Origin: Collinsella sp. An7
GTDB lineage: Bacteria > Actinomycetota > Coriobacteriia > Coriobacteriales > Coriobacteriaceae
DNA: 64,000 nt
NCBI RefSeq assembly: GCF_002159335.1
Contig: NZ_NFHP01000002.1
Coordinates: 62,001-126,000 of the forward strand
Reading direction: 5' to 3'
Shown: positions 34,511-43,160 of the stretch, one piece after another
How the letters are laid out: each line of letters opens with the position of its first letter
Numbering within the stretch: the first letter of the stretch is position 1
Made by a program: the position numbers and the translations under genes
Notes under the pieces: generated by a model
The model's input: only the letters and a program-made list of their open reading frames with translations
Database searches by the model: none
Told to the model about the DNA's origin: nothing

Positions 34511-35605
34511 ATGATCGCAATCGATCGCTTTGGCCGCACGCCTGACGGGCAGGAGGCGCACGTCTTCACGCTCACCTCGCCCGACTGCGGCGTTGAGGTG
34601 CGCCTGTCGGACTTTGGCGCGACGGTGCTCGGCATCACCTGCCCCGACCATACCGGCGAGCCGGCCGACATCGTGCTCGGCTTTGGCGAGCTCGCGGGCT
34701 ACGCCGGCGTCAACGCCGCCTGCTACGGCGGAACGATCGGCCCCGTGGCCAACCGCACGGAGGGCGCCTCGGTTGAGGTTGCCGGCGAGGTCTGGCACCT
34801 CGAGCCCAACGAGGGCGAGAACAACCTCCACACCAGTCTCGGCCACGGCTTCCACAAGCGCCTGTGGAGTGCCACGGTGGACGAGGCGGCAAACGCCGTT
34901 ACCTTTAGCTGCATGCTCGCCCACGGCGAGCTCGGCCTCCCTGGCGAGCGCACCGCCACCGTGCGCTACGAGCTGACGGGTTCCACGCTCACGCTCACCC
35001 AGCGCTGCGAGACCGACCGCCCCACGTTTGCGAACATGACCAACCACACCTACTTCAACCTTGCCGGGCACGGCTCCGGCACCGTCGAAGACCAGATGGT
35101 GACCATCGAGGCGGCGAGCTACCTGCCCATCCGCGAGGACTCCGTTACCACCGGGGCGGTCGAGCCGGTAACCGGCACGCCCTTCGACCTGCGCTATGGC
35201 AAGCGGCTCGGCGAGGGCCTCGGCTCAGAGGACGAGCAGATCCGCCTCGGGCGCGGCTACGACCACTGCTTCTGCGTGGACGGCTTTGAGCCCGGTGCGG
35301 CGCCCCGGCGCGCACTCGCGGCCGAGGACTCCGCAAGCGGGCGCGCCCTCGAGGTTTTTATCACCCAGCCCGGCATCCAGCTTTACACCGGCAACTGGCT
35401 CGACGACGAGCCCGTTAAGGACGGCGGTGCCTACGGCCCGCGTGCTGGCTTTGCCGTGGAGCCCGAGTACTACCCCAACGGCATGCACCACGCAGACTGG
35501 CCGCAGCCCATCTGCACACCCGAGCACCCCTACGAAGAGACCATCGTCTACCGCTTTGGCACCACCGAGACCCTCGGCGCGCAGGAGGCGCACGTCGAGG
35601 GGTAA
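34511..35605 (+). CDS. galM: Aldose 1-epimerase (mutarotase)
   Basis: 364 residues. It interconverts alpha and beta galactose before GalK. LSDFGATVLGI, TIGPVANRTEGA with the Asn-Arg pair, NNLHTSLGHGFHKRLW, MTNHTYFNLAGHG containing the catalytic His, and FAVEPEYYPNGMHH with the catalytic Glu near the end. The start at 34511 follows gggagg. First gene of the galM-galK-galT unit; 175 bp of gene-free sequence separates it from galK. Confidence 0.92.
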   Translation: MIAIDRFGRTPDGQEAHVFTLTSPDCGVEVRLSDFGATVLGITCPDHTGEPADIVLGFGELAGYAGVNAACYGGTIGPVANRTEGASVEVAGEVWHLEPNEGENNLHTSLGHGFHKRLWSATVDEAANAVTFSCMLAHGELGLPGERTATVRYELTGSTLTLTQRCETDRPTFANMTNHTYFNLAGHGSGTVEDQMVTIEAASYLPIREDSVTTGAVEPVTGTPFDLRYGKRLGEGLGSEDEQIRLGRGYDHCFCVDGFEPGAAPRRALAAEDSASGRALEVFITQPGIQLYTGNWLDDEPVKDGGAYGPRAGFAVEPEYYPNGMHHADWPQPICTPEHPYEETIVYRFGTTETLGAQEAHVEG

Positions 35606-35780
35606 GCCGCGCTGACGGCTCTGGCGGTGCCGACCCGGCAATCAAGACCCAGCGGCCGGCTCCGCGCGCCGGCTCACCGCCCGTCCCCCGCCGCGCCCGA
35701 TCGGCCAACCCCGACCTACCGCGGCGCTCCACTCGTCCATCAACCGCCCCGCACGGGGCCGTCGAAAGGAAGTACCGTCC

Positions 35781-36986
35781 ATGTCCGACTTTACGCAAGC
35801 CCCTGAGTTCGCGCGCGCCCGCGCCCTCTTTGAGGAAGAGTTTGGCACGCCCGCGCCCGACACCAAGCTCGTTGCGGTCTACGCCCCCGGCCGGTCCGAG
35901 ATCGCCGGCAACCACACCGACCACGAGGGCGGCCACGTAATCGCCGGCGCCGTGGACGTGGCGGTCTTTGGCGTGGCGGCCGCCAACGGCACCGACCAGA
36001 TCCGCGTGGCCGACGAGGGCTACCCGAGCTTTGGCATCACGCTCGACAACCTCGATCCCGTTGAGGAGGAGAAGGTCTCCTCGGCCAGCCTCGTGCGCGG
36101 CATGGCGCGCGCCCTCGCCGACACGGGCCGCACCCCCGTCGGCTTTGACTTTGCCTTCGTCTGCACCGTGCCCTCAGGCGGCGGCCTCTCCAGCTCGGCA
36201 GCCGTCGAGGCGGCGTACGGCCGCGCCATGGAGCTTCTCTGGCCCGGGCGCGCCATCGCCCCGGTCGAGCTCGCGCAGATGAGCCAGATGGCCGAGAACC
36301 GCTACTTTGGCAAGCCCTGCGGCCTCATGGACCAGCTCGCCGTATGCATGGGCGGCCTCGCCTTTATGGACTTCCGCGAGAGCGAGCCCGCCACGGCCAA
36401 GCTCGACTTTGACTTCGATGCCGCGGGTTATGCGCTCTGCCTCGTGGACGTGGGCTGCGACCACGCGCCCTTTACCGACGACTACGCCGCCGTGCCCGTG
36501 GAGATGCAGCAGGTCGCGCGCGAGTTTGGCGTCGAGCGCCTCTGCGAGGTCGACCCCGCCGCCTTTAACGCGCGTATCCCCGAGCTCCGCGAGAAGCTGG
36601 GTGATCGCGCCGTGCTGCGCGCCATCCACTACTGGTACGAGAACGACCTTGTGGACGAGCGCTGGGACGCCCTCAACGCCGGCAACGTGGACGAGTTCCT
36701 CGCCCTCACCCGCGCCTCGGGTGCAAGCTCGGGTATGTTCCTCCAGAACGTCTCCACGGGCGGCTCCTTCCAGCCCGCGATGCTCGCCCTCGGCCTGGCC
36801 GAGCGGCTGCTCGGCGGCAAGGGCGCCATCCGCATCCACGGTGGCGGCTTTGGCGGCTCCATCCAGTGCTTCGTGCCGATCGACATGGTAGACGACTTCG
36901 CGCGCCAGATGGACGCTTGGCTGAGCGAGGGCGCGTGCCGCCACTACCACATCTCCGAGGAGGGGGCGACCGCCGCATGGCTGTAA
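35781..36986 (+). CDS. galK: Galactokinase
   Basis: 401 residues, GHMP kinase. It phosphorylates galactose at C1. The family signature is a variant, PGRSEIAGNHTDHEGG (about 37-51) instead of the more common GRTNLIGEHTDYNGG; the Glu to Asn change in the G-E-H-T-D motif is notable but His-Thr-Asp is retained. VPSGGGLSSSAAVEAA is the ATP-binding glycine/serine loop and GGGFGGSIQ the third motif. Its 3' end overlaps galT by 10 bases. Confidence 0.95.
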   Translation: MSDFTQAPEFARARALFEEEFGTPAPDTKLVAVYAPGRSEIAGNHTDHEGGHVIAGAVDVAVFGVAAANGTDQIRVADEGYPSFGITLDNLDPVEEEKVSSASLVRGMARALADTGRTPVGFDFAFVCTVPSGGGLSSSAAVEAAYGRAMELLWPGRAIAPVELAQMSQMAENRYFGKPCGLMDQLAVCMGGLAFMDFRESEPATAKLDFDFDAAGYALCLVDVGCDHAPFTDDYAAVPVEMQQVAREFGVERLCEVDPAAFNARIPELREKLGDRAVLRAIHYWYENDLVDERWDALNAGNVDEFLALTRASGASSGMFLQNVSTGGSFQPAMLALGLAERLLGGKGAIRIHGGGFGGSIQCFVPIDMVDDFARQMDAWLSEGACRHYHISEEGATAAWL

Positions 36987-38593
36987 CCGCAGACACCTGG
37001 GGTGCCGCCGCCTCGGCGCTCGTCGACTACGCCGTGAGCGCGGGCATGATCGAGCCCGCCGACCGCGTGTGGGCCTACAACACCGTGCTCGACCAGATCG
37101 GGGCCGAGGGTCCCGCGCCCGCCGAGGGCTGGGCGCTCGGCGAGGCCGTCGCGCCGGCGGACTTTGACCTCGACGCCACGCTCGCGGTGCTCGCCGAGGC
37201 CTCTGCCCAAAACGGGCGCGTCGAGGACACCTCGACCGGCCACGACCGCGCCGCGATGCGCGTGATGGGCGCGCTCCTGCCGCGCCCCTCCGTCATCGCC
37301 GCGCGCTTTGACGAGCTGGCGGACGAGGCCGGCCCCAAGGCGGCGACCGACTGGTTCTATCGCCTCTGCTGCGACGCCGGCTACGTGCGGCGCAGCGCCA
37401 TCGCGCGCAACATCGGCTGGACCACGCCTACCCGCTGGGGCGAGCTCCAGATCACCATCAACCTCTCCAAGCCCGAAAAGGACCCGCGCGACATCGCCGC
37501 GGCCGGCGCCGCCAAGAACACCGGCGAGAAGTACCCCGCCTGCCAACTGTGCATTGAGAACGAGGGCTACTCGGGCCGTGGCGCGGCGAGCCCTTCGGGC
37601 GACCACCCTGCACGCCAGAACCTGCGCATCGTGCCCATCGAGCTCGGCGGCGAGCGCTGGGGCTTCCAGTACAGCCCGTACGCCTACTTTAACGAGCACT
37701 GCATCGCCATGAGCGCGCGCCATCGCCCGATGCACGTCGACCGTGCGAGCCTTACCTGCCTCTTTGACTTTGTGGACACGCTCCCCCACTACTTCATTGG
37801 GTCCAATGCCGACCTGCCCATCGTGGGCGGCTCCATCCTCTCGCACGACCACTTCCAGGGCGGCGCGCACGTCTTCCCCATGATGCACGCCGAGGTTGCC
37901 GAGAGCTTTACCATCCCCGGGTTTGAGGACATCGAGGGCGTGGTGCTCACCTGGCCCCTCTCGGTGCTCCGCCTGCGCGGGGCCGACCGGGAGCGTCTAC
38001 TCGACGCCTGCGTGCACGTCATCGACGCATGGCGCGACTGGACCGATGAGAAGGTCGACGTCATCGCCCGCACGCCGGACGGCACGCCCCACAACACGGT
38101 GACGCCGGTCATCCGCCGCGTGGATACCGAGGGCCGCGTGGGCGGCGAGCGGTATGAGGCGTACCTCGCGCTGCGCTGCAACATCACCAGCGAGGAGCAT
38201 CCCCTGGGGGTCTTCCACCCGCACGCGGAGTACCACCACATCAAGAAGGAGAACATCGGGCTCATCGAGGTCATGGGCCTCGCGATCCTGCCCGCGCGCC
38301 TCAAGGATGAGCTCGCGGTGACGGGCGCGCACCTCAAGGCCGCCGCGGATGCCGGGCAGTCCCCCATCGATGTTCTTGCCACGCTGGAGTCCGACCCGGC
38401 GTGCTCCTCCCACGCCACGTGGGCGAGCGGCATCTACGCGCATCGCAGCGACGAGATCGCCGCGGGCGATGTGGACGCGATCCTGCGCGAGGAGGTCGGC
38501 GCCGTCTTTGGCCACGTGCTCGAGGACGCCGGCGTCTTTAAGTGGGACGAGGCGGGTCGCGCCGCACAGCAGCGCTTCATCGACGCGCTGTAA
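36977..38593 (+). CDS. galT: UDP-glucose--hexose-1-phosphate uridylyltransferase, type 2
   Basis: 538 residues, the length of the GalT class II family found in Gram-positives (class I is about 350). It moves UMP from UDP-glucose to galactose-1-phosphate. Landmarks: CDAGYVRRSAIARNIGW, WGELQITINLSKPEKDPRDIA, PACQLCIENEGY, and the active-site loop SHDHFQGGAH. The start lies inside galK (shared bases ATGGCTGTAA), with gaggaggggg upstream, so translation is coupled. No galE occurs in this window, so the epimerase must be encoded elsewhere. Confidence 0.95.
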   Translation: MAVTADTWGAAASALVDYAVSAGMIEPADRVWAYNTVLDQIGAEGPAPAEGWALGEAVAPADFDLDATLAVLAEASAQNGRVEDTSTGHDRAAMRVMGALLPRPSVIAARFDELADEAGPKAATDWFYRLCCDAGYVRRSAIARNIGWTTPTRWGELQITINLSKPEKDPRDIAAAGAAKNTGEKYPACQLCIENEGYSGRGAASPSGDHPARQNLRIVPIELGGERWGFQYSPYAYFNEHCIAMSARHRPMHVDRASLTCLFDFVDTLPHYFIGSNADLPIVGGSILSHDHFQGGAHVFPMMHAEVAESFTIPGFEDIEGVVLTWPLSVLRLRGADRERLLDACVHVIDAWRDWTDEKVDVIARTPDGTPHNTVTPVIRRVDTEGRVGGERYEAYLALRCNITSEEHPLGVFHPHAEYHHIKKENIGLIEVMGLAILPARLKDELAVTGAHLKAAADAGQSPIDVLATLESDPACSSHATWASGIYAHRSDEIAAGDVDAILREEVGAVFGHVLEDAGVFKWDEAGRAAQQRFIDAL

Positions 38594-38635
38594 CCTGTCG
38601 CAAGTCTGCGCAAGTCTGAGCATCGCACGTACACA

Positions 38636-38676
38636 AGCGGGGCCGAGGGCAACCACCCTCGGCCCCGCTGTTGTTT
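38636..38676 (+). terminator. Terminator of galMKT
   Basis: Perfect 14-bp stem agcggggccgaggg (38636-38649) with its complement at 38656-38669, six-base loop, then gttgttt. It stands 40 bp after galT. Confidence 0.85.
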
Positions 38677-38710
38677 GACAGCCTGCGGTAACCGTGAAGG
38701 ACAACGCTGC

Positions 38711-38912
38711 GGTTGCCGCACTTTTTCACCTAAGGCCCACCTAGAACCGCCTTAGGTGACGATCTGCGACAACGGCGAAAACGCTTGTTCATGGTTGCCG
38801 CACTTTGTTAGCTAAGGGCGGCTTGAAGCCCTCTTATATAACAAAACGCGGCAACGGCAGCAGGCCAGCTCACGGCTGCCGTAGATTGTCACCTAAGGGC
38901 GCCCTCGGGGCT
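38711..38912. repeat. Array of 66-bp palindromic elements, three copies at about 82-bp spacing
   Basis: Copy A 38711-38776 and copy B 38793-38858 are full hairpin elements that start ggttgccgcacttt and end gacaacggcg or gcaacggc, with inner tcaccta-agg / cttaggtga arms. Copy C from 38874 has the left half (gctgccgtagattgtcacc) only. Starts are 82 and 81 bp apart. Copies D and E of the same family occur at 51140-51290, again 83 bp apart. The remainder of 38594-39026 holds the two terminators. Confidence 0.8.
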
Positions 38913-38962
38913 AAACGGGGAACCAGAAGCAAGCCACCGCAGCGCCCGCTCCCGCCCCGCGC

Positions 38963-39000
38963 GAAAAAAAACGAGCCGGAGGCGGCTGCCCCCGGCTCGC
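38963..39000 (-). terminator. Terminator of the agaS-agaA side
   Basis: On the minus strand gcgagccggggg pairs with the later cctccggctcgt and is followed by eight T. It lies 27 bp after the agaA stop and is the strongest terminator of the window. Confidence 0.9.
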
Positions 39001-39026
39001 TTGGCGTGCGAACTTGTACCGACCGG

Positions 39027-40196
39027 CTACGCGGTAACGGAAACGCCGCCCACGTAGGTGTCCGCAAGCGTCATATCGGCGTTGAAGATGGTGAGGTCGG
39101 CCGCGCGACCGGGCTTGATGTAGCCAAAGCGGTCGTCCACGCGCACGGAGCGCGCCGCGACCTCGGTGCCCATGCGGATGGCCTGCTCGGCCGTCACAAT
39201 CTGCCAGTCGACCATGTTCTTGACCCCGCGTGCGAGGGTGAGCACCGAGCCGGCGATGTTGCCGGTGGCGCCGTCCTCGCCCTTGAGGTAGCACAGGCCG
39301 TCCTTCATGACGACGGCCATACCGCCCGAGACGTACTCGCCCTCGGGCATGCCGCCGCAGATGAGGCAGTCGGTGATGAGCACGCAGTGCTGCCAGCCCT
39401 TGGCGTCCACGAGTGCCTTGATGGCGCCCGGCACCACGTGCTTGCCGTCGCAGATGATCTCGGCATAGGTCTCGGGGGTGGTCATGGCGGCGCCCGTCAC
39501 GCCCGGGTCGCGGTGATGCAGGCCACGCTGGCCGTTGTAGGTGTGCACAAAGCAGCTCGCGCCGGCGTTGACGGCGGCGAGCGCCTCGTCGTAGTGCGCG
39601 TCGGAGTGGCCGATTGCGGTTACCACACCGCGCTGGTCGAGAGCGGCGATGTAGTCGCAGGCACCGTCTTTCTCGGCTGCCAGCGCGCTCTTGACGATGC
39701 GGCCGCCCGCCTTCTCTTGCCAGCCATCGAAGATCTCAACGTCCGGGTCGATGAGAAAGGCCGGGTTCTGGGCGCCCACGTGCGCCGTGGTAAAGAAGGG
39801 GCCCTCGAGGAAGATGCCGGCGATGCGCGCACCGCGGAAGTCGTCGTCGCGGCGCTCGTCGGCCTCTGCGATGGCGGCACAGGCGCGGGCGATGTCGTCG
39901 ACTGACTCGGTAAAGGTCGTGGGCACCCAGGCCGTCGTGCCCGACTGGGCGAGCGCAATGCTCGAGTCGTCGATGGCGTCGGGGTCGCAGTCGGTGGTCG
40001 CGTGGTTGTGGAAACCGTGAATGTGCGTGTCCACGAGGCCCGGGCCCACGATGCAGCCCGTATAGTCGCGGATCTCGCACGCGGGCTCCTCGGCACTCCA
40101 CATGCCAAAGACGCCGTCCTTGATGGTGAGGTAGCCGCCCTGCATGGTCGCCCCCGGCAGGACGAAGCGGTCGGCCTTGATCGCAAAGGTACTCAT
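39027..40196 (-). CDS. agaA: N-acetylhexosamine-6-phosphate deacetylase (AgaA-like)
   Basis: 389 residues of the NagA amidohydrolase family, clearly different from nagA at 2739. VDTHIHGF (His58, His60), FLEGPFF with Glu131, AIGHSDAHYD, EIICDGKHVVPGA and VLITDCLI give the metal and catalytic residues. Its place behind agaS and the PTS suggests N-acetylgalactosamine-6-phosphate (or a galactosyl-hexosamine derivative) as the natural substrate. Start ATG with ggag ten bases upstream. Last gene of the cluster; 299 bp separate it from agaS. Confidence 0.88.
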   Translation of the reverse strand: MSTFAIKADRFVLPGATMQGGYLTIKDGVFGMWSAEEPACEIRDYTGCIVGPGLVDTHIHGFHNHATTDCDPDAIDDSSIALAQSGTTAWVPTTFTESVDDIARACAAIAEADERRDDDFRGARIAGIFLEGPFFTTAHVGAQNPAFLIDPDVEIFDGWQEKAGGRIVKSALAAEKDGACDYIAALDQRGVVTAIGHSDAHYDEALAAVNAGASCFVHTYNGQRGLHHRDPGVTGAAMTTPETYAEIICDGKHVVPGAIKALVDAKGWQHCVLITDCLICGGMPEGEYVSGGMAVVMKDGLCYLKGEDGATGNIAGSVLTLARGVKNMVDWQIVTAEQAIRMGTEVAARSVRVDDRFGYIKPGRAADLTIFNADMTLADTYVGGVSVTA

Positions 40197-40333
40197 CGTT
40201 ACGCGCTCTCCTTACTCTTGCGGCGCCGCTTGCGGCGCGCGCCGAACTAACACCCTGCCTGCAAGATACCCCGCCGCGCCCTGCGCCACAGCGGGAATTT
40301 GGGGACGAGCCCGTTTTTGCCACCCGACGACCC

Positions 40334-40430
40334 TGTGACAATGGGGACAGGTTCGTTTGCCACGTGACAAAATAACCTGTCCCCCTTGTCACGAAATGGG
40401 TCAAACGGAACACGTCCCCAACTGACCCAT
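40334..40430. repeat. Two repeat elements between agaA and agaS
   Basis: First, a 19-bp inverted repeat with one mismatch, gtgacaatggggacaggtt (40334-40352) against 40374-40392. Directly after it, 40393-40430 is a single copy of the family seen at 10037 and 22531, here bounded by an inverted atgggtc/gacccat. No gene in 40197-40495. Confidence 0.75.
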
Positions 40431-40495
40431 CAACACGTGCGGCCACCGACGATTGAGGGACAAGATCGGGTGCCACGGGAGGCCGCTCAGGTGCG

Positions 40496-41659
40496 CTATC
40501 CCAACGGGTGGATCGTCACGCCCTTCACCACGCGGTTCACGGTACCGGTGGGGCTCGGGGTGTCGGGGGTGTTGCCCACGCGCACCGAGTTCAGGAGCGA
40601 CACGGTCTGGCCCACCATGATAAACGGCAGGGCGAGGTAGCCCTCAGGCAGCGCCTCGTAGCCGCTGAAGGTGAAGGCCTCGTGCTCAAAGGCGGGCTCA
40701 ACGTCCTGCTGGATGGCGATGGTCTTCTGGGCGATGCCGTCGCCGTCGATTTCGTTCAGGATGTCGAGGTCGTACTGGCGCGTGTAGGGGTCGTTGTTCA
40801 CAAAGACAAAGACGAGGGTCTTGTCGTCAACGAAGCTCTTGGGTCCATGGCGATAGCCCATGCAGCTGTCCCACGAGGTGGCCACGAGGCCGTGCGCGAG
40901 CTCGAGGATCTTGAGCTGGGCCTCCTGGGCAAGGCCAGTAAAGGAGCCGGAGCCCAAGTAGGTCACGCGGTTAAAGTCGCCGGCAAGGTAGCTCGCAATC
41001 TCGTCCTCGCGGGCGATGACCTCGCGACCCATCTTGGCGATCTCGTCGACCCAAGCTTTCTTCTGCTCGTCAGAGGCGGTGTCAAAGATGAGCGTAGCGA
41101 GCAGCGTCATGCAGCTAAAGCTGCCGGTCATAGCAAAGCCCTTGTCGTTCGCGCGCGGGATGAGGAGCGTCAGCGCATCCGGGTCGTCGGCGCTCTCGAC
41201 GGCGAGACGCCCTTCAGGCGCGCAGGTGATGTTGAGGAACTTGACGTTCTTGACAACCTGCTTGGCGATCTGAACCGCAGCGAGGCTCTCGGGGCTGTTG
41301 CCGGAGCGGGCGAACGACACCACGATCGTGGGGTCGGCCGGACGCAGGTAGTCGTAGGGCGCCGAGACGATATCGGTCGTGGCGATCGGCTTGAAGTCGT
41401 AGGTGTCGGTGTCGCCGGCGCGGCGGAGGTAGCTCGCGCAGGTGTCGCCCACGTAATCGGAGGTGCCGGCGCCGGTAAAGACCACCACGGTGCGCCCCTC
41501 GCCCATGGCGTTGGCCTCGGCAAGGAAGGTCTCGATCTCTGCCTTGTGGTCGGCGTAGATCTGGAAGGTGTCCTCCCACAGATCGGGCTGCTGGGCGATC
41601 TCGGCGGTGGTGATATCGGCACCCATCGCCTTGAGCTCGTCGGTCGACTTCTCGAACAT
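40496..41659 (-). CDS. agaS: SIS-domain sugar isomerase, AgaS (galactosamine-6-phosphate deaminase/isomerase)
   Basis: 387 residues with two SIS domains. VFTGAGTSDYVGDTCASYLRR and VVSFARSGNSPESLAA are the first SIS site, YLGSGSFTGLAQEAQLKILEL and SCMGYRHGPKSFVDD the second. AgaS-type enzymes deaminate and isomerise galactosamine-6-phosphate to tagatose-6-phosphate, which the lacC product can use. In Streptococcus pneumoniae agaS sits in the same cluster as bgaC and a mannose-family PTS, the arrangement seen here. aagga lies before the ATG at 41659. Confidence 0.92.
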   Translation of the reverse strand: MFEKSTDELKAMGADITTAEIAQQPDLWEDTFQIYADHKAEIETFLAEANAMGEGRTVVVFTGAGTSDYVGDTCASYLRRAGDTDTYDFKPIATTDIVSAPYDYLRPADPTIVVSFARSGNSPESLAAVQIAKQVVKNVKFLNITCAPEGRLAVESADDPDALTLLIPRANDKGFAMTGSFSCMTLLATLIFDTASDEQKKAWVDEIAKMGREVIAREDEIASYLAGDFNRVTYLGSGSFTGLAQEAQLKILELAHGLVATSWDSCMGYRHGPKSFVDDKTLVFVFVNNDPYTRQYDLDILNEIDGDGIAQKTIAIQQDVEPAFEHEAFTFSGYEALPEGYLALPFIMVGQTVSLLNSVRVGNTPDTPSPTGTVNRVVKGVTIHPLG

Positions 41660-41723
41660 GCTCGTTCCTTTCTGGTTACTCTGGGCCGGGCCTCCCTGCA
41701 CCATGCCGGAGGCCGGCTGCGGG

Positions 41724-42455
41724 CTACTCCCCGCGATGGTGATAGACCTTGTACTTAAACTGGTCGCCGCGCGCCACGGAGAGCGTGTACTCAACGACCT
41801 CGTTGTTGACGTTGTAGGTGGTGCGCACCAAGTCGAGCACCGGCGCGTTCTCGGCGATGCCGAGCAGCCGCGCATCTGCCGGCCGGGCGATGCTCGCGTA
41901 GAACTCCTCCTCCGCCACGCGGATCTCCTCGTGGAAGTCCTGCTCGATGATGTCGTAGAGGGGTTTCTGCTCGAGAAGCGGGCGGCGGAGCGACAAGAAC
42001 TTGCGCACCGGCAGGTACGAGCGCTCAACCATCATGGGCATGCCGTCGGCGGAGCGCAGGCGCTTGAGCTTAAAGAGCCGGTCCCCAGGCCGCATACGCA
42101 TGCACTCGGCGATCTTGGGATCGGCGTCCTGCTCGGCAAACTCCAGGATGGTGGTCTCGGGCGTGCGCCCAAGCTCGCGCATCTGCTCGGTAAAGCTGTA
42201 GGAGGAGAGGAGGTTGGTGGTGCGGGCGGAGCGGTCGGCCACGAACGTGCCGCGGCCGTGCTGGCGCACGACGAGCCCCAGGCGCTCGAGCTCCTGGAGC
42301 GCAAGGCGCACCGTGGTACGCGAGAGCCCATAGCGCTCCGAAAGCTCGCGCTCGGAGGGCATGAGGTCTCCCGGACGGTACTCGTATTCGATTTTCTGTG
42401 ACAGGATGTCTACGAGCTGGTCGTAGAGCGGCTGTCGCTTTGCCCGCATGGCCAT
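41724..42455 (-). CDS. GntR-family (HutC-type) transcriptional regulator
   Basis: 243 residues. N-terminal winged HTH (LYDQLVDILSQKIEYEYRPGDLMPSERELSERYGLSRTTVRLAL, residues about 9-52, with the usual R-G-T-F-V end) and a C-terminal UTRA ligand domain (SYSFTEQMRELG, VERSYLPVRKFL, VEYTLSVARGDQFKYKV). Related regulators (NagR, AgaR, the gnb regulator) sense amino-sugar phosphates. The start at 42455 has agagga four bases upstream, better than the ATG at 42473. Lying inside the PTS cluster, it probably controls it; candidate sites are described upstream of bgaC. Confidence 0.88.
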   Translation of the reverse strand: MAMRAKRQPLYDQLVDILSQKIEYEYRPGDLMPSERELSERYGLSRTTVRLALQELERLGLVVRQHGRGTFVADRSARTTNLLSSYSFTEQMRELGRTPETTILEFAEQDADPKIAECMRMRPGDRLFKLKRLRSADGMPMMVERSYLPVRKFLSLRRPLLEQKPLYDIIEQDFHEEIRVAEEEFYASIARPADARLLGIAENAPVLDLVRTTYNVNNEVVEYTLSVARGDQFKYKVYHHRGE

Positions 42456-42530
42456 GGAGTCCTCTTCCGCCATGCGCCGTGCCGCGGGGAGCGTCTGGCC
42501 GGCACGCTCCCCGCCACAGCGCCCTGCTTG

Positions 42531-42965
42531 CTACATCTCGTCGTCTTCGTCGTCGTCAGCGGCAGCGGCGCCGAGCGTCATGGTGGTGACACCGTCCTTG
42601 CCCACTTGGACGGCCTTCTCCACGAGCTCACCCAGGGTCGGGTCGCCAAAGCTGCGGGTCATGATGAGCTCGACGAGCATGGGCAGGTTGGTGCCGGCCA
42701 CGACGGCCATGTTGTCCACATCGGCCGAGACGAGCATCGACTGGTTGAAGGGGGTACCACCGAGGAGGTCCACAAACACGAGCACGCCTTCGCACTCGCC
42801 CGCCATCTTGGTGATCACGGCGCGGAGCGTGTCGGCGTACTCGCCGGCCTTGTCGCCCTCAAAGGGAACGATCTCGAAGGCGGGCTGCTCGCCGGCAACC
42901 ATGTCGATGGCGCTCTTGAGACCGTTGGAGAAGTGGCCGTGGCCAGTCAGGATGAATCCGATCAT
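42531..42965 (-). CDS. PTS mannose-family IIA component
   Basis: 144 residues. Accepts phosphate from HPr and passes it to IIB. MIGFILTGHGHFSNGLKSAI contains the phosphorylated His9; FEGDKAGEYADTL and VFVDLLGGTPFNQSM are further ManX-IIA motifs. An acidic tail (ADDDEDDEM) ends the protein. The start at 42965 has aggagg nine bases upstream. With IIB, IIC and IID it forms one transporter, but it is separated from iid by an unrelated gene and a terminator. Confidence 0.93.
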   Translation of the reverse strand: MIGFILTGHGHFSNGLKSAIDMVAGEQPAFEIVPFEGDKAGEYADTLRAVITKMAGECEGVLVFVDLLGGTPFNQSMLVSADVDNMAVVAGTNLPMLVELIMTRSFGDPTLGELVEKAVQVGKDGVTTMTLGAAAADDDEDDEM

Positions 42966-43160
42966 GGGTTGGTACCTCCTTTGTGCAAACCCCACTCCTT
43001 CTTGGGGTTAAGACCAAATGGAACGGGCGGGCGTGCCCGGGAATAGTCAAACTTGGGCGCGCGCCGTTGCACCGCGCCGCATCGCACGGAAGGCGTGGGA
43101 GCAACTTGCGCAGACACGCGTATGCGCGGCACCGCCGGGGCGGGTCCGCGCCTGGGCCGT

